Numbered from the stretch's first letter, positions 45,399 to 56,281 are shown. The stretch: 64,000 nt of DNA from Closterium sp. Naga37s-1 (GCA_947471745.1 CANJKZ010000820.1:2021501-2085500); one strand, 5' to 3'. Numbers and translations: made by a program. Notes: generated by a model from the sequence alone, not told the origin.

Positions 45399-45638
45399 AT
45401 CCTGAAGTGGCCCAGCTAGTTAGTTGGTTCATTTCCGAAAGATGAGGTCCCGGGATCAAATCCCCCCTGCGGCGTGTTCAGCCAGCCCCCTTGAAGGGGG
45501 TTACACAGGTGCTCATCTGGGAGTGGATAGAACAACCTCAATACCCAGCGAGGCGTGTAAACAAATGGGTAGGCGGATTACGATCCACAGCCGGGGGTAA
45601 CCCAAAGGGGGATTTCCCGCCTCCTTTACCTTTACCTT
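45399..45638 (+). mobile_element. tRNA-derived SINE with 15-bp TSD
   Basis: It is flanked by the perfect 15-bp direct repeat ATAAGATTGTCTTGT (45384-45398 and 45639-45653). Near the 5' end are a Pol III A box-like TGGCCCAGCTAGTTAGTTGG (45408-45427) and B box-like GGGATCAAATCC (45452-45463), spaced as in a tRNA gene. The 3' end is CCTTTACCTTTACCTT rather than poly-A. It was probably transcribed by Pol III and moved by a LINE (inference). Confidence 0.85.
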
Positions 45639-45653
45639 ATAAGATTGTCTTGT

Positions 45654-45957
45654 GTTTTCACACTCACAGTCAGTCTAGTGGGTGCCTGTTCCATTGTTAG
45701 GAACATTTCAGGAACTTCTATAAATGTGTGATTTTCTCGAGTACTTCTTCAAGTATGCCCTTCACTTGTATTATGCAGCAGTTACGACTCGATGGGCCAA
45801 AGGGTGTTTCATAGAGAAACAGTGAGTCAGGGTACCCCTTGATAGAATCCGGACCAAAAAGGGTGGCCTTTCTACGGATCGGGAATTTTACGTATGTTTG
45901 CGTGGGGGCCCCGGAGGCATCCGGATCTCTAAAAACGAAAAATTAGCCCTGTACGGG
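45654..45957. other. Intergenic stretch, no gene seen
   Basis: About 300 bp of mixed sequence with two TCCGGA motifs (45848, 45920). CCCTGTACGGGTGCA (about 45947-45961) resembles CCCTGTTACGGGTGCA at 41366-41381. No coding or RNA feature was found. Confidence 0.35.
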
Positions 45958-46275
45958 TGCAATGAATCCAGGTAGCGAGGATTGCACTAAGGTGTTAAAC
46001 GAGTACAAAATGTGAGCGAAGGCATGAGCGAACATTTATATGCGAAACATGCAAACGGTAACGCGGTGCGTGCGAGCTAGCTAGTGCTACGCTGGCAGCG
46101 AGGCTCGGGCTAGTCCCGAAGCGCAGGCCGACACGGTCGGGCCAGCATTGCGAGGTTTGGTGAAGCAGTGCGCGCGAAGTCGGCGAAGCCCCGTTAGCAG
46201 TAACGGGCGAACAACGGCTGCTGCTGTACGCGATGTTGCAGGACGCGCTAAGGAATGTCGAGAAAATTCCTTACA
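45958..46275 (-). repeat. Probable 3' LTR of gypsy K
   Basis: On the minus strand a purine tract (GAGGGGGCTTC ... GGGGGGGGAGG, 46313-46281) precedes TGTAAGGAATTTTC, the likely LTR start at 46275. A TATA-like CATATAAA lies at about 46034-46041. The far edge, set at TGCA near 45958, is uncertain because the partner LTR is outside the window. Confidence 0.5.
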
Positions 46276-46308
46276 CTATACCTCCCCCCCCTCAAGAAGC
46301 CCCCTCCG

Positions 46309-46858
46309 CTACGCGAGTGCGTGTATATCGTGGAAGCCCCGGCTCCTCAAGTACACTTGCAGGGCAGGGTGGTTTTCGATGTTGGCCAGGGGCACCCAGC
46401 TATCCTCAGTTGGCATGCGGTCCTTCCAGCGAACGAGGAATTCAATCCTCCTGATTCCCGTGGGGTGTCGAATCCGATGGCTCATGATTTTTTCGGGCTC
46501 GATGATCGGCTCCGATGCAGGGCGAGTCATGGATGGCGGGCAGTGACGAGGCAGTTGACTTGTGGTTGGGATGTACGGGCGAAGTAGGCTGACGTGGAAT
46601 GTACAAGTCCGTCGGCAATAGTAAGTGGGCTGTCACTGGTGTAATCATGTGGCTGATTTGGAATGGTCCACAGTAGCGGGGTCGTAATTTCGGTACGACG
46701 GACAGTCTTAAGTTCTGTGTGTCGAGCAGTACGTAATCGCCTGACTGGTACGTGACTGGGCGGTGGTGGCGGTCAGCGTTGCGCTTAGTGATAACATTTG
46801 CCTTTTTAATTGCTTCAGCGGCTCTGGTGCGGGCAGCTTGCAGAATCTCGGCGAATTG
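46309..46858 (-). pseudogene. Gypsy K: integrase C-terminus and chromodomain
   Basis: The minus strand continues the integrase after Copia D: AEILQAARTRAAEAIKKAN, GDYVLLDTQNLRLS and KLRPRYCGPFQISHMI, the usual gypsy integrase C-terminal fold. After a frameshift near 46610 a chromodomain follows (EPEKIMSHRIRH, IEFLVRWKDRMPTEDSWVPL, 46500-46380). A chromodomain at the integrase C-terminus is characteristic of chromoviruses and steers insertion to marked chromatin. Confidence 0.85.
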
Positions 46859-46984
46859 TGTCAGACTTATATGATCTAGCCTGTATAGGCTGTAGCGGGT
46901 TAGATACTAAGGGGTACACAATTCTAGGGTTTCATATTTGTATCACACTCATTCCTTAGTCATTCATTCCTTGTAAACTTCACA

Positions 46985-47985
46985 TGGTATAGAGCAGGTT
47001 CCCTAGTGGGAACGTTTCCTAGGGCCCACCACTCAAAATCAATTTTTTTTTTTTACCTGCCCGGAGCGCGCTTCGCTCCTGCCCGAGTCGCGCCCCGTGT
47101 GCCCTCCCTCCCGTCGCGTCCCCAGCCCCTAACGGCCCGTCGCGCCCTCCTAAGGCCCCTCGCGGCCCCTCTCACGGCCCTTCGCGGCTCCCTTGCGGCC
47201 CCTCTCACGGCCCTTCGCGGCCCCTTACGGCCCCTTGCGGCCCCTCCGCGGCCCCGTCGCCGCCCTTCGCGGCCCTGTCGCCGCCCTTCACGGCCCCGTC
47301 GCCGCCCTTCGCGGCCCCGCCGCCACCCTTCGCGGCCCCTCAGGCCCCTTCTTGGCCCCGTCGTCGCCCTTCGCGGCCCCTCACGGCCCCGTCTCGGCCC
47401 CGTCTCGGCCCCGTCGCCGCCCATCACGGCCCCGTCGCCGCCCTTTGCGGCCTCCTCAGGCCCCTTCTCGGCCCCGTCGCCACCCTTCGCGGCCCCTCCC
47501 GGCTCCTTCGCGGCCCCTTCTCGGCTCCCTCACGGACCCGCCACCTCACCGTCGCCGCCCCTGCAGCAGCAGCCGCCACCGCCCCTGCAGCAGCAGCCGT
47601 CGCCGCCCCTGCAGCGGGAGCCGCCGCCACCGGTGCCGCCGCCAGCAGCGGCCGCCGCTGTCGCTCCCGGGGCCGCAGCCGCCGCGGCCGCCACCAGCAG
47701 CAGCCGCCGCCACCACAACCGGGGCTGCAGCCGCCGCTGCCACTGACTGCAGCCGCCGGTGCGCCTCGGCCCTGCCGGCGCGCCTCGGCCCGTCCCTGCC
47801 GACGCGCCTCGGCCCGACCCTGCCGCCGCGCCTCAGCCCTGCCGGCGCGCCTCGGCCCGTCCCTGCCGGTGCGCCTCGGCCCTGCCCCACCACTTGCGAC
47901 CCTCTGCCCTGGTAAGAGCGTCGCCGAACTGCGCCCCTACTGCTGCCACTGCTGCTGCTGCCCCTAGCCTGCTGCTACTGCTGTC
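46985..47985 (+). mobile_element. Copia D primer site and leader
   Basis: TGGTATAGAGCAGG follows the LTR directly and lacks the C of the usual TGGTATCAGAGC. The leader is GC-rich, with about 20-25-bp units such as CCCCGTCGCCGCCCTTCGCGG (47230-47480) and GCGCCTCGGCCC units (47760-47890). The Pro/Arg/Ala frames here have no domain. Confidence 0.65.
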
Positions 47986-48470
47986 ATGGCTACCCTTAGC
48001 GTTCTCGTCTTTGATGCTGAGGGTCGGGCTGTTGACTTTGAGGTCTGGGTCGATGATCTGCAGCTTTTCCTACAGTGCGATAGGAAAGACGGTCTCTCAC
48101 TGTTCGATCTCACGTCTGGCGCCTCTACTGCCCCTGCTGCTGATGCTGACAGCAATGTTCGCTCACAGTGGGCCACACGCGATGCTTCTGCCCGTCTTGC
48201 TGTGCGTAGTCACTTGCCGTCCTCTGAGCGCGCGCACTTTAGTTAGTACAAGAGTGCTAAGACCTTGTACGACGCTGTCATTGCACGCTACTCTTCCCCT
48301 GCCACTGCTGCTCTTAGCCGCCTCATGCTGCCGTACCTGTTCCCTGACCTAGCCGCCTTTCCCACAGTCGCTGACCTCATTACGCACCTTCGCACTAGTG
48401 ACGCCCGCTACCGCGCTGCGCTTCCTGCTGAGTTCTGCGCCAAGAACCCCCCCCCCCATGTACATCACCC
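47986..48470 (+). pseudogene. Copia D gag, N-terminal part
   Basis: The ATG at 47986 opens MATLSVLVFDAEGRAVDFEV, then WVDDLQLFLQCDRKDGLSLF and ARLAVRSHLPSSERAHF. A TAG at 48244-48246 replaces the Gln found in Copia E (CAG). After it the frame continues: LYDAVIARYSSPATAAL, ADLITHLRTSDARYRAAL. At the C-run near 48447-48457 the frame shifts by one base relative to the rest of gag. It is a UBN2-like capsid, disabled twice. Confidence 0.8.
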
Positions 48471-50842
48471 TCTACTACCTAGTCACCCGGCTCCCTGACT
48501 CCCTTCGCTCAGTCAGGGACCACTTCCTCTCGGTTTGCCCCACCACACTCACCGTTGACCTCCTCGAGGAGCGCCTCCTGGCAGCAGAGAAGAGTATTGT
48601 CGCTGTAGGAGCCTCTCGTGGTGACCCTCGTGCCCCCTTCTTTGAGGGGTGCTCCCCCTCCCCCCTCTTGCCCTCTGTTGCCTCTGCTGCTGCCGTCGAC
48701 TTAGTTGGCACCGAGTCGGTCGGCGCTGCGTCTGCCCCTAGCGGGAGACGCCGCACCGGCAAGGGCAAGGGGGGCAAGGGCGCTGGAGGGGCTGGCGGGG
48801 GTGGTGGAGGTGGCGGTGGAGGCGGCGGAGGGAGTGGGGGTGGCGATGGGAGTGGTGGCTGGGGTGGGGGATTCGGTGGCGGCGGTGGAGGCGGAGGCGG
48901 CGGCGGCGGTGGCGGTGGCGGTGGGAGCGGAGGCGGAGGCGGTGGCGGTGGCGGCGGTGGCGGAGGTGGCGGCGGTGGAGGTGGAGCTGGTCGGGGTGGC
49001 TCTGCGCAGCGGGGCGGCTTCGGTGGTGGTCAGCGCCAGCAGCACCGGCGCGCTCGTGAGACCCCGCCCCCCCAGCAGCTTCGTGAGTGGTACGCTGCGC
49101 ATCAGCGGGGCGGGGGTGCTGGTCCTTGTACCTACGTCCTGCGTACCGGCGACCGCACTAGTGAGCCGTGCGGTGGCCCGCACACCACCCAGCGCTGCTT
49201 CGGCCGCGTGACGGACGCTTGGCGTCTCCAGTTCCCTGACGCCACTGAGATCCCCCGCTGGGGCGAGCTGCTTAGGTCAGGGGTTGGTATCTTTGATCTA
49301 GATTATGATGCTATTCTTGCTGCCATGTATGTTGTGTCTACTAGTGATGAGGGTGACTGTTACCTGTGTGTTCCGCCTGACCCGGGCATTGAGGCTGCTG
49401 CTCTAGGTGCTGGTGAGGCTGCTGCTCTAGGTGCTAGTGCGTCTGCTGCCCCAGGTGCTGGTGAGTCTGCTCTCTCAGGTACCACGTCGGCTCAGGCCTT
49501 GCACACTTTCACCCTTGACTCGGGTGCTTCCCGCTCTTTCTTCCGAGACCGCACCACGCTTACGCCGCTTAGTCGGCCGGTTGCGGTCTCCCTAGCGGAC
49601 CCCTCTGGGGGTCCTGTCCTTGCCCACTTCTCCACTGTCTTACCGTGTCCGGCGGCCCCCTCTGGCACCCTGTCAGGTCTCTACCTCCCCTCGTTCTCTA
49701 CGAACTTGGTGAGTGGTGCTGATCTACAGGATGGGGGGGTTGACCAGTTCACTCCTGCGAGTCAGCGGGTGACCCACTGTACGTGTGCTCGGACGGGCCG
49801 ACACTTGGCCACGTTTATCCGTCAGCCGGGGTCGAGCCTGTACACACTGACTACTGAGTCTCCTCCGGTCGCTGAGTCTGGTCAGGTAGCTGCGTCGGGT
49901 CAGGTGTTTGCTGCAGCGTCCAGGACTGGTCCTGAGTCTGCTCCCTGCTCGTGTCGTCTCCTGTCCCACCGGACTCTCCTCTGGCACCACCGCCTTGGTC
50001 ACCCCTCCCTGTCTCGTCTCCGAGGCATGGCCTCCCGTTACCTTGTCTCTGGCCTTCCCCAGTCCCTCCCTCCCCTCCCTCCGGGGCCTGCCCCTACCTG
50101 CGTTCCCTGCGTTGAGGGGCGGCAGCGCGCCGCTCCTCACTCCTCTGAGTTTCCTCCGACGGAGGCTCCGCTGCAGACTCTTCACATGGACGTGTGGGGC
50201 CCCGCCCGCGTCCGTGGCCAGGGTCACGAGCGTTACTTCCTGTTGGTGGTTGATGACTACTCGCGTTACACCACGGTGTTCCCCTTGCGCAGCAAGGGTG
50301 ACGTCACTGAGGTGTTGATCGACTGGATCCGCGCAGCTCGTCTCCAGCTCAGAGAGAGTTTCGGCTCGGACTTTCTTGTTCTGCGTCTGCACTCTGACAG
50401 AGGCGGGGAGTTTTCCTCTGGCCTTCTAGGAGCCTTCTGTCGTGCACAGGGCATCCGCCAGACGTTCACGCTTCCGGCCTCTCCACAGCAAAATGGGATT
50501 GCTGAGCGCCGCATTGGCATGGTCATGGACGTTGCTCGTACGTCCATGATCCATGCGGCTGCTCCCCATTTTCTGTGGCCGTTTGCGGTTCGGTACGCTG
50601 CGCATCAGATCAACCTTCAGCCCCGGGTCTCCTTGCCAGAGACCTCCCCCACCTTGCGGTGGACGGGGAAGGTTGGCGATGCGTCTGCGTTTCGTGTCTG
50701 GGGATCTCGGGCGTTTGTCCGCGACTTGTCTGCGGACAAGCTGTCCCCTCGTGCTGTTCCCTGCGTCTTCCTTGGCTTCCCCCCTGACGCGCCTGGCTGG
50801 CAGTTTTACCACCCCACCTCGCGCCGTGTTCTGTCCTCCTAG
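48458..50842 (+). pseudogene. Copia D gag C-terminus, protease, integrase
   Basis: After the C-run the frame reads MYITLYYLVTRLPDSLRSV, then a long Gly-rich segment (48775-48995), QQLREWYAAHQRG, and the knuckle-like CTYVLRTGDRTSEPCGGPHT followed by TQRC. The protease follows (HTFTLDSGASRSFFRD near 49510), then integrase with HHRLGHPSLSRL, CVPCVEGR, LHMDVWGPAR, LRLHSDRGGEFSS and SPQQNGIAERRIGMV. Asp, Asp and Glu of the integrase core are present. The frame ends at a TAG (50840-50842) where related copies read CAG (SSQDVTFDES). Confidence 0.87.
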
Positions 50843-52407
50843 GACGTCACCTTTGACGAGTCGGTTCCTTACTACCGTCTCTTCCCCTACCGCACTGCGC
50901 CCCTCCCCCCGCCGCCGCTCTTCCTTGCACCAGGTCCCCCCCGGTAGACCCTCTCCCCCCTCAGGGTCCTACCCCGTCAGGTGTGTCCCAGGTAGACGCA
51001 GTCGAGCCTGTCGAGGTAGCTGTTGACTCTGGTGCTGCTAGGGGTGCTGAGCCTGCGGGTGCGGGGTCTAGGGGTGCTGGGTCTGGGGGTGCTGAGCCTG
51101 GGGGTGCTGAGTCTGGGGGTGCTGAGCCTGGGGGTGCGGAGCCTGGGGGTGCGGAGCCTGGGGGTGCGGAGCCTGGGGGTGTGGAGCCTGGGTCTCCTCG
51201 TGTGGCCTCTGGCGGTGCTGGGTCTGGGGGTCCTTCGGGTACTTTGTCTCGGCGGGAGCTACCCTCTCCACAGGAGCTGCGCGAGTGGTTTGCCAGGCGT
51301 TGGAGCCGTGCTGCTGGTGCTGGAGGTGCTGCTGTTGCTGTTGACCCTGGGGTCGGCGCTGGAGGTACTGGAGTCACTGGTCCTGGAGGTGCTCGTACTT
51401 GCGGTACTGGAGCTGCTGGGACTGGGGGTGCTGCTGAGGCAGCTGGAGTTGGTCCTGCTGGAGGTGCTGCTGGTGCTGCTGGAGGTACTGGAGCTGCTGG
51501 TGCTGCTGAGGGTACTGGAGCTACTGGGGGTGCTGGTGCTGGAGGTACTGCTAGCGCTGGGGCTTCTGAGGGTGCTGGAGTTGGCGCTCCTGGAGCTGGA
51601 GGTTCTGCTGGCGCTGGTGCTGCCGCTGGGGGTGCTGGTGCTGTCCCTGTTGTTTCCGGAGGCGCTGCGCGGCCGCGGCCGTACTTCGTTCCACTCCTTG
51701 AGCAGGTTCTTGGTCTCCCGCCCTCTACTGGTCCTCCTCCTCCCTTAGAGTGTCCACAGCCTGTCCAGTCCGAGTCACAGTTACAGCCCGCCTCCCCACT
51801 GCCGGCTCCTTCTCCCTACACTGGTCCTACTGGAGGTCTTGCTGAGCATCGTGAGCCTGCGTCTCGTCCTGCGTTGCCTGTTCGTGCTGTTCGCGCTAGT
51901 CGTCGTGTTCCGCGTCAGCGTCCTCCTGCGGTCCCGGGCACGCACCAGATGGCACTGCGTCCTTCCACTGCTCCGCAGCGTGTCCCTTTGCCGTCTCCTC
52001 CAGAGTCCTCTCTTCCTGCTCTTGCTGACCCGGATTCTGACTCTCTTCGTGCTGCCAGTCCTACTGTCACGCGCCTCCTGGCTACTGTCGTCACTGACCC
52101 TTCCTTTGAGTCCACTGCTGCGTCTGCCTTAGTTGCTGAGCTTGTCGACTTCGCTGCTCACTGTCGTCTAGACTACGCCGCTAGTCTTGTTGCTGAGTCT
52201 GAGTCTGTCTGTCCTCCGTCCGTCGGGGGTGAGTGTGCTCTTAGCACGGACGTCCTTGAGGACAGGCAGGAGGAGTTTCAGTGTTTTGCTGCTGCTTTGC
52301 CTCATCTCGTGTCCATGCTGATTGCCCCTGAGGGAGACCCGGATGCACCAGACATCCCGACTCCTCGATTGTACGCTGAGGCGATCGAGGGTCCCTACTC
52401 CTCATAG
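50843..52407 (+). pseudogene. Copia D integrase-RT linker
   Basis: From VTFDESVPYYRLFPYRTAP (50855-50910) the frame breaks near 50945. It then runs open from 50983 (SQVDAVEPVEVAVDSGAARG) through GGAEPGGAEPG repeats, ELPSPQELREWFARRW, an Ala/Gly repeat and a Pro-rich segment. Near the RT come the conserved SFESTAASALVAELVDFAAH and DVLEDRQEEFQCF. It stops at TAG 52405-52407, where other copies have CAG. Confidence 0.82.
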
Positions 52408-53934
52408 TGGCAGTCAGCCATGGACGCAGAGATGGCTTCCTGGAAGTCCACAGGCACCTACGTCGACGAGGTTCCCCCACCTGGGGCGAACATCGTCAGT
52501 GGCATGTGGGTTTTCAGGGTGAAGCGGCCGCCTGGTTCTCCGCCTGTCTTCAAGGCGTGTTACGTGGCTCGAGGCTTCAGTCAGCGGCAGGGAGTTGACC
52601 ACTTTCAGACCTTCTCTCCCACCCCGAAGATGACCAATCTTCGGGTGCTGCTGCACATAGCCGCACAGCGTGACTACGAGCTTCACTCTCTTGACTTTAG
52701 CACAGCTTTCTTGCAGGGCAGCCTGTACGAGGAGATCTGGCTGCGCCGCCCACCTGGCTTCACTGGGTCGTTTCCTCCTGGTACCCAATGGAACCTTCGG
52801 CGGCCAGTCTACGGTCTCCGCCAGGCGCCCCGTGAGTGGCACGACACACTGAGGACTACACTTGCGGCTCTTGGGTTTGCTCGTGCTACTGTCGACCCGT
52901 CGCTGTTTCTGCGCACCGACACCTCTTTGCCGCCGTTCTACATCCTCGTGTACTTCGACGACTTGGTCTTTGCCACTGCTGACACTGCTAGACTCGCCCA
53001 CGTGAAGTCCGAGCTCCAGAAGAGACACACGTGCACAAACCTGGGTGAACTGCGCAGCTACCTTGGCTTGCAGATCACCCGGGACAGAGCACAGCGCACC
53101 ATCACCTTGACTCAGTCACACATGGTGCAACAGGTCCTTCAGCGCTTCGACTTCACGTACTCCTCGCCTCAGGCCACTCCTCTGTCTACTCGCCACTCGC
53201 TCTCAGCTCTGCCTTCGGATGAGTCCGTAGAGCCGAGTGGCCCGTACCCAGAGCTTGTTGGCTGCCTCATGTACCTGATGACCTGCACACGACCTGACCT
53301 TGCATACCCTCTTAGCATCCTGGCACGCTATGTTGCTCCTAGGAGACACCAACCAGAGCACATGGCTGCAGCGAAGAGGGTGTTGCGCTACTTGTGCAGT
53401 ACGTCGGGCATGGGGCTAGTGCTTGGAGGGCGGCGTTCAGTGGTCCTCACAGGTCACGCAGATGCTTCTTGGGCTGACGACCAGGCTACGCAGCGGTCGT
53501 CACAGGGTTACACCTTCAGCCTTGGTTCTGGCTCTGTTTCGTGGCGGTCTACCCGCTCGTCTTCTGTTCTCGGCTCCAGCTGTGAGGCCGAGATCTACGC
53601 AGGGGCCATGGCTGCACAGGAGTTACGCTGGCTCACCTACCTGCTGACCGACCTGGGAGAGCCGCCTCGTTCTCCTCCAGTTCTGTACGTAGACAACAAG
53701 GCCATGCTGGCCTTGTGTCGGGAGCACAGACTGGAGCACAGAACAAAGCACATTGCTCTTCGCTACTTCCTTGCTCGTGAGCTGCAGCAGCGTGGTCAGC
53801 TGCACCTTGCTTACGTGGCCTCTCAGGCCAACACTGCTGATATCTTTACCAAGGCACTTCAGCCTTGTGATCATCAGCGCTTTTGTACGATGCTAGGTCT
53901 TGTGCCTACTTGGCCTCACTTGCTTACTTCTTGA
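52408..53934 (+). pseudogene. Copia D RT and RNase H
   Basis: From WQSAMDAEMASWKSTGTYVD the frame is open to the natural stop at 53934. RT shows ARGFSQRQGVDHFQTFSPTP, DFSTAFLQGSLYEEIWLRRP, VYGLRQAPREWHDTLRTTL and YFDDLVFATAD (YVDD in relatives; both Asp kept). RNase H shows GHADASWADDQATQRSSQG, GSSCEAEIYAGAMAAQELRW and LYVDNKAMLALCREHRLEHR. Catalytic residues are intact. Upstream stops prevent production as part of the polyprotein. Confidence 0.88.
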
Positions 53935-54133
53935 CCTTGCTTGTACTGTGTTCTATATATACCTACACTTGCTTGTTTACCTTTATATATATGATCCTGC
54001 ATGTGAACTGGCCTTGTGGCCTTGAACCTGTGCTCGGAATGTGTGGTGACGTTGTGATCCACCCTAAGCTTGCTTTGCTTTGCTTGACTGGTCTTGTGAC
54101 CCCTTGTTCTCCCCCACTTTGCCTATGGGGGTG
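53935..54133 (+). mobile_element. Copia D 3' untranslated region
   Basis: This tail resembles Copia C and E: TTCTATATATACCTACACTT, CTTGCTTTGCTTTGCTTGAC and CTCCCCCACTTTGCCTATGG, ending in the GGGGGTG purine tract. Confidence 0.6.
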
Positions 54134-54259
54134 TGTCAGACTTATATGATCTAGCCTGTATAGGCTGTAGCGGGTTAGATACTAAGGGGTACACAATTTT
54201 AGGGTTTCATATTTGTATCACATTCATTCCTTAGTCATTCATTCCTTGTAATCTTCACA

Positions 54260-55010
54260 AATTGTTGTGCACGTGGCGTTGGGTTTTGCCCATAGTTCAG
54301 GTAGAACGGGGACTGCTCCGTCGTCGCTGACGTGGCGTTATTGTACGCGAACCCAATCAGCGGCAGCTGCTGCTCCCAAGTTGTCGGGTCGTCGCACGTG
54401 GCACGAATCAACTGTTCCATCTTCTGATTCGTCCGCTCCGGTCGGTCTTGGGGTGGTACGACGAGCTGAACTGTAGCCTGGTCCAGAACTGCTCCCAAAG
54501 GTTTTTCCAGAAGTTGCTGGTGAACTTCGTGTCGCGGTCGCTGATTATCGCGGCTGGTATCCCGTGTAGTCGAACGACGACTGCGATGAACAGGCGAGCG
54601 GTTTCTTCGGCTGAGATCGATTTCTTGCACGCAGCGAAGTGTGCCATCTTCGTCAACCTGTCAACGACGACCATAACCGCGTCGTTACCCCCAGGGATCG
54701 AAGGCAACCCCATGATGAAATCAATGGTAACCTGCTGCCAGGCGCGCTCAGGCGGTGGAATCGGCTGCAACTGACCCGCCTTTCTTTTTCGCGAGCTCGT
54801 CATCACCTGACACGTAGGACATGAGCCCACGTGGTGCTGTACGTTGGTCAACAGCTCCGGCCAGTAGTAATACCGCTGCAGTTGCTGTCGCGTTTTTTCT
54901 ACCCCAAAATTTCCCGAGGTAATCCCGTCGTGTGCCTCCTGCAGTAACAGTTCCCTCAATGGTGAGTACGCGGGTACCCAGATGCGGTTGGTGCCTGATT
55001 TTACATAATA
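54260..55010 (-). pseudogene. Gypsy K: integrase zinc and core domains
   Basis: Minus-strand motifs: HDGITSGNFGVEKTRQQLQR and YYYWPELLTN, then CPTCQ (the HHCC finger, with the second His replaced by Asn), then TIDFIMGLPSIPGGND, IISDRDTKFTSNFWKNL (the two core Asp) and, after a frameshift near 54440, PERTNQKMEQL (core Glu). It reads from the RNase H side across Copia E and into the C-terminus across Copia D. Integrase would insert the cDNA; this copy is broken. Confidence 0.87.
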
Positions 55011-55138
55011 TGTCAAACATTATATATATGTTATTGCTGTGTAGGCTATAGTGGGTTAGCCTTTAGGGGGTACACAACTCTAGGGTTTCATACTTGTACT
55101 CCAACGTTTCATAGTTCAATCACTTCTTGTTTCTGACA

Positions 55139-55808
55139 TGGTATCAGAGCTTAGTTTAGACCTAGGAACGCTTACCTAAGGGCCCACCGTTTCCGCTAGA
55201 AGCGCCCTCGAGCGCCCTAATGACGTAGCGCCCTCGAGCGCCTCTCTCCTAGTGCGCCCTCGTGCGCCTCTCCTTCTCCTGCTGCCCGTGCGCAGCTCGC
55301 TAGTGCCGCGCGCGGCCTTTTTTTAGCGCGCGTAGCCCGCTAGCAGCCCGCGCGCGGCCTTTTCTGAGCGCGCGCTGACCCCTAGCCGCCCGCGCGACCA
55401 CCGCCGCCCACGAGAAGCTCCCTAGCCGCCCGTCGACCGCCGCCCAGAGCGACGCAGCCCCGCCCGTAGGCCGCCGCGTCGCCCCTCTAGGCCGCCGTCC
55501 GCGCGCTAAACAGGCCCACGCACAGCCGCGGCCTGCCCGCTACAGCCGCCCACGCGCACGCCCCCCCCCGTCGCGCACCGCCGCGTAGCCCAGTCCGAGC
55601 CGAGCCGCGCCGCCCGAACCGAGCCGCGCCGCCCAAACCGAGCCGCGCCGCCCGAACCGAGCCGCGCCGCCCTGGCCGAGCCGCGCCGCCTTCCTGTGCC
55701 CCACCTGCAGCAACTCCGGTTCCTGTTCTTGCCGATCCTACTGCTTCAGCTGCTACTGTTACTGCTACTGCTACTACTGCTACTGTTCCTACTGCTGCTA
55801 CTGCCACT
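55139..55808 (+). mobile_element. Copia E primer site and leader
   Basis: TGGTATCAGAGCTTAG begins right after the LTR, an almost perfect initiator-Met site. The leader contains GCGCCCTCGAGCGCC-like units, then 19-bp GAGCCGCGCCGCCCGAACC repeats (55598-55690) and a CTGCTACTG run just before the gag ATG. Confidence 0.7.
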
Positions 55809-56281
55809 ATGGCCACTCCCTCTGTTCTCACTTTTGACGCTGAGGGCCGCCCGATTAAGTTTGAGGTTTGGTTGGATGACCTGCACCTGTTCCTCCAGAT
55901 CACTGCCAAGGGTGATGTCTCCCTTTATGACCACACGTCAGGCGCCGCTCCCGCACCTGCCACTACTGCTGACAGTACTGCTCGCTCCCAGTGGCAGACT
56001 CGTGACGCTCATGCTCGCCTAGCCGTTCGCAGCCACCTGCCGTTAGATGAGCGCGAGCACTTCGGCCAGCATAAGACCGCTAAGGAGCTGTACGATGCGG
56101 TAGTTGCGCGCTACTCCTCCCCCGCCACTGCTGCGATAGGCCGTCTCTCACTGCCCTACCTCTTCCCTGATCTGTCCGCCTTTGCCACTGTAGCTGACCT
56201 CATCACCCACCTCCGTACCAGTGACCTCCGCTACCGTGCCGCGCTCCCCCCCGATTTCCTCGCCAAGAACCCCCCCCCCCG
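55809..56281 (+). pseudogene. Copia E gag, N-terminal part
   Basis: The ATG at 55809 gives MATPSVLTFDAEGRPIKFEV, WLDDLHLFLQITAKGDVSLY, ARLAVRSHLPLDEREHFGQH and ADLITHLRTSDLRYRAALPP, a UBN2-like capsid with no stop. At the C-run (56270-56280) the frame moves to the one that encodes the rest. Copia D has a frame problem at the same point. Confidence 0.85.

Larger units (their letters stand above)
46859..54259 (+). mobile_element. Copia D, full-length short-LTR element
   Basis: LTRs of 126 bp at 46859-46984 and 54134-54259 differ at three positions. The TSD is the exact AATTG (46854-46858 and 54260-54264). Removing the element and one TSD rejoins the gypsy K integrase in frame. It has leader, gag, protease, integrase, linker, RT and RNase H, so it is the most complete member of the lineage with Copia E, but it carries three in-frame TAGs and at least two frameshifts. 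Confidence 0.95.

Noticed and set aside
45408..45470. tRNA gene
   Set aside because: A and B boxes are present, but the segment sits in a 240-bp unit with a 15-bp TSD and no tRNA 3' half that folds. A SINE head is the better reading.
48705..49211. Ala/Val-rich frame in the Copia D Gly tract
   Set aside because: Out-of-frame reading of the Gly repeat; the gag frame is supported by homology to Copia E.
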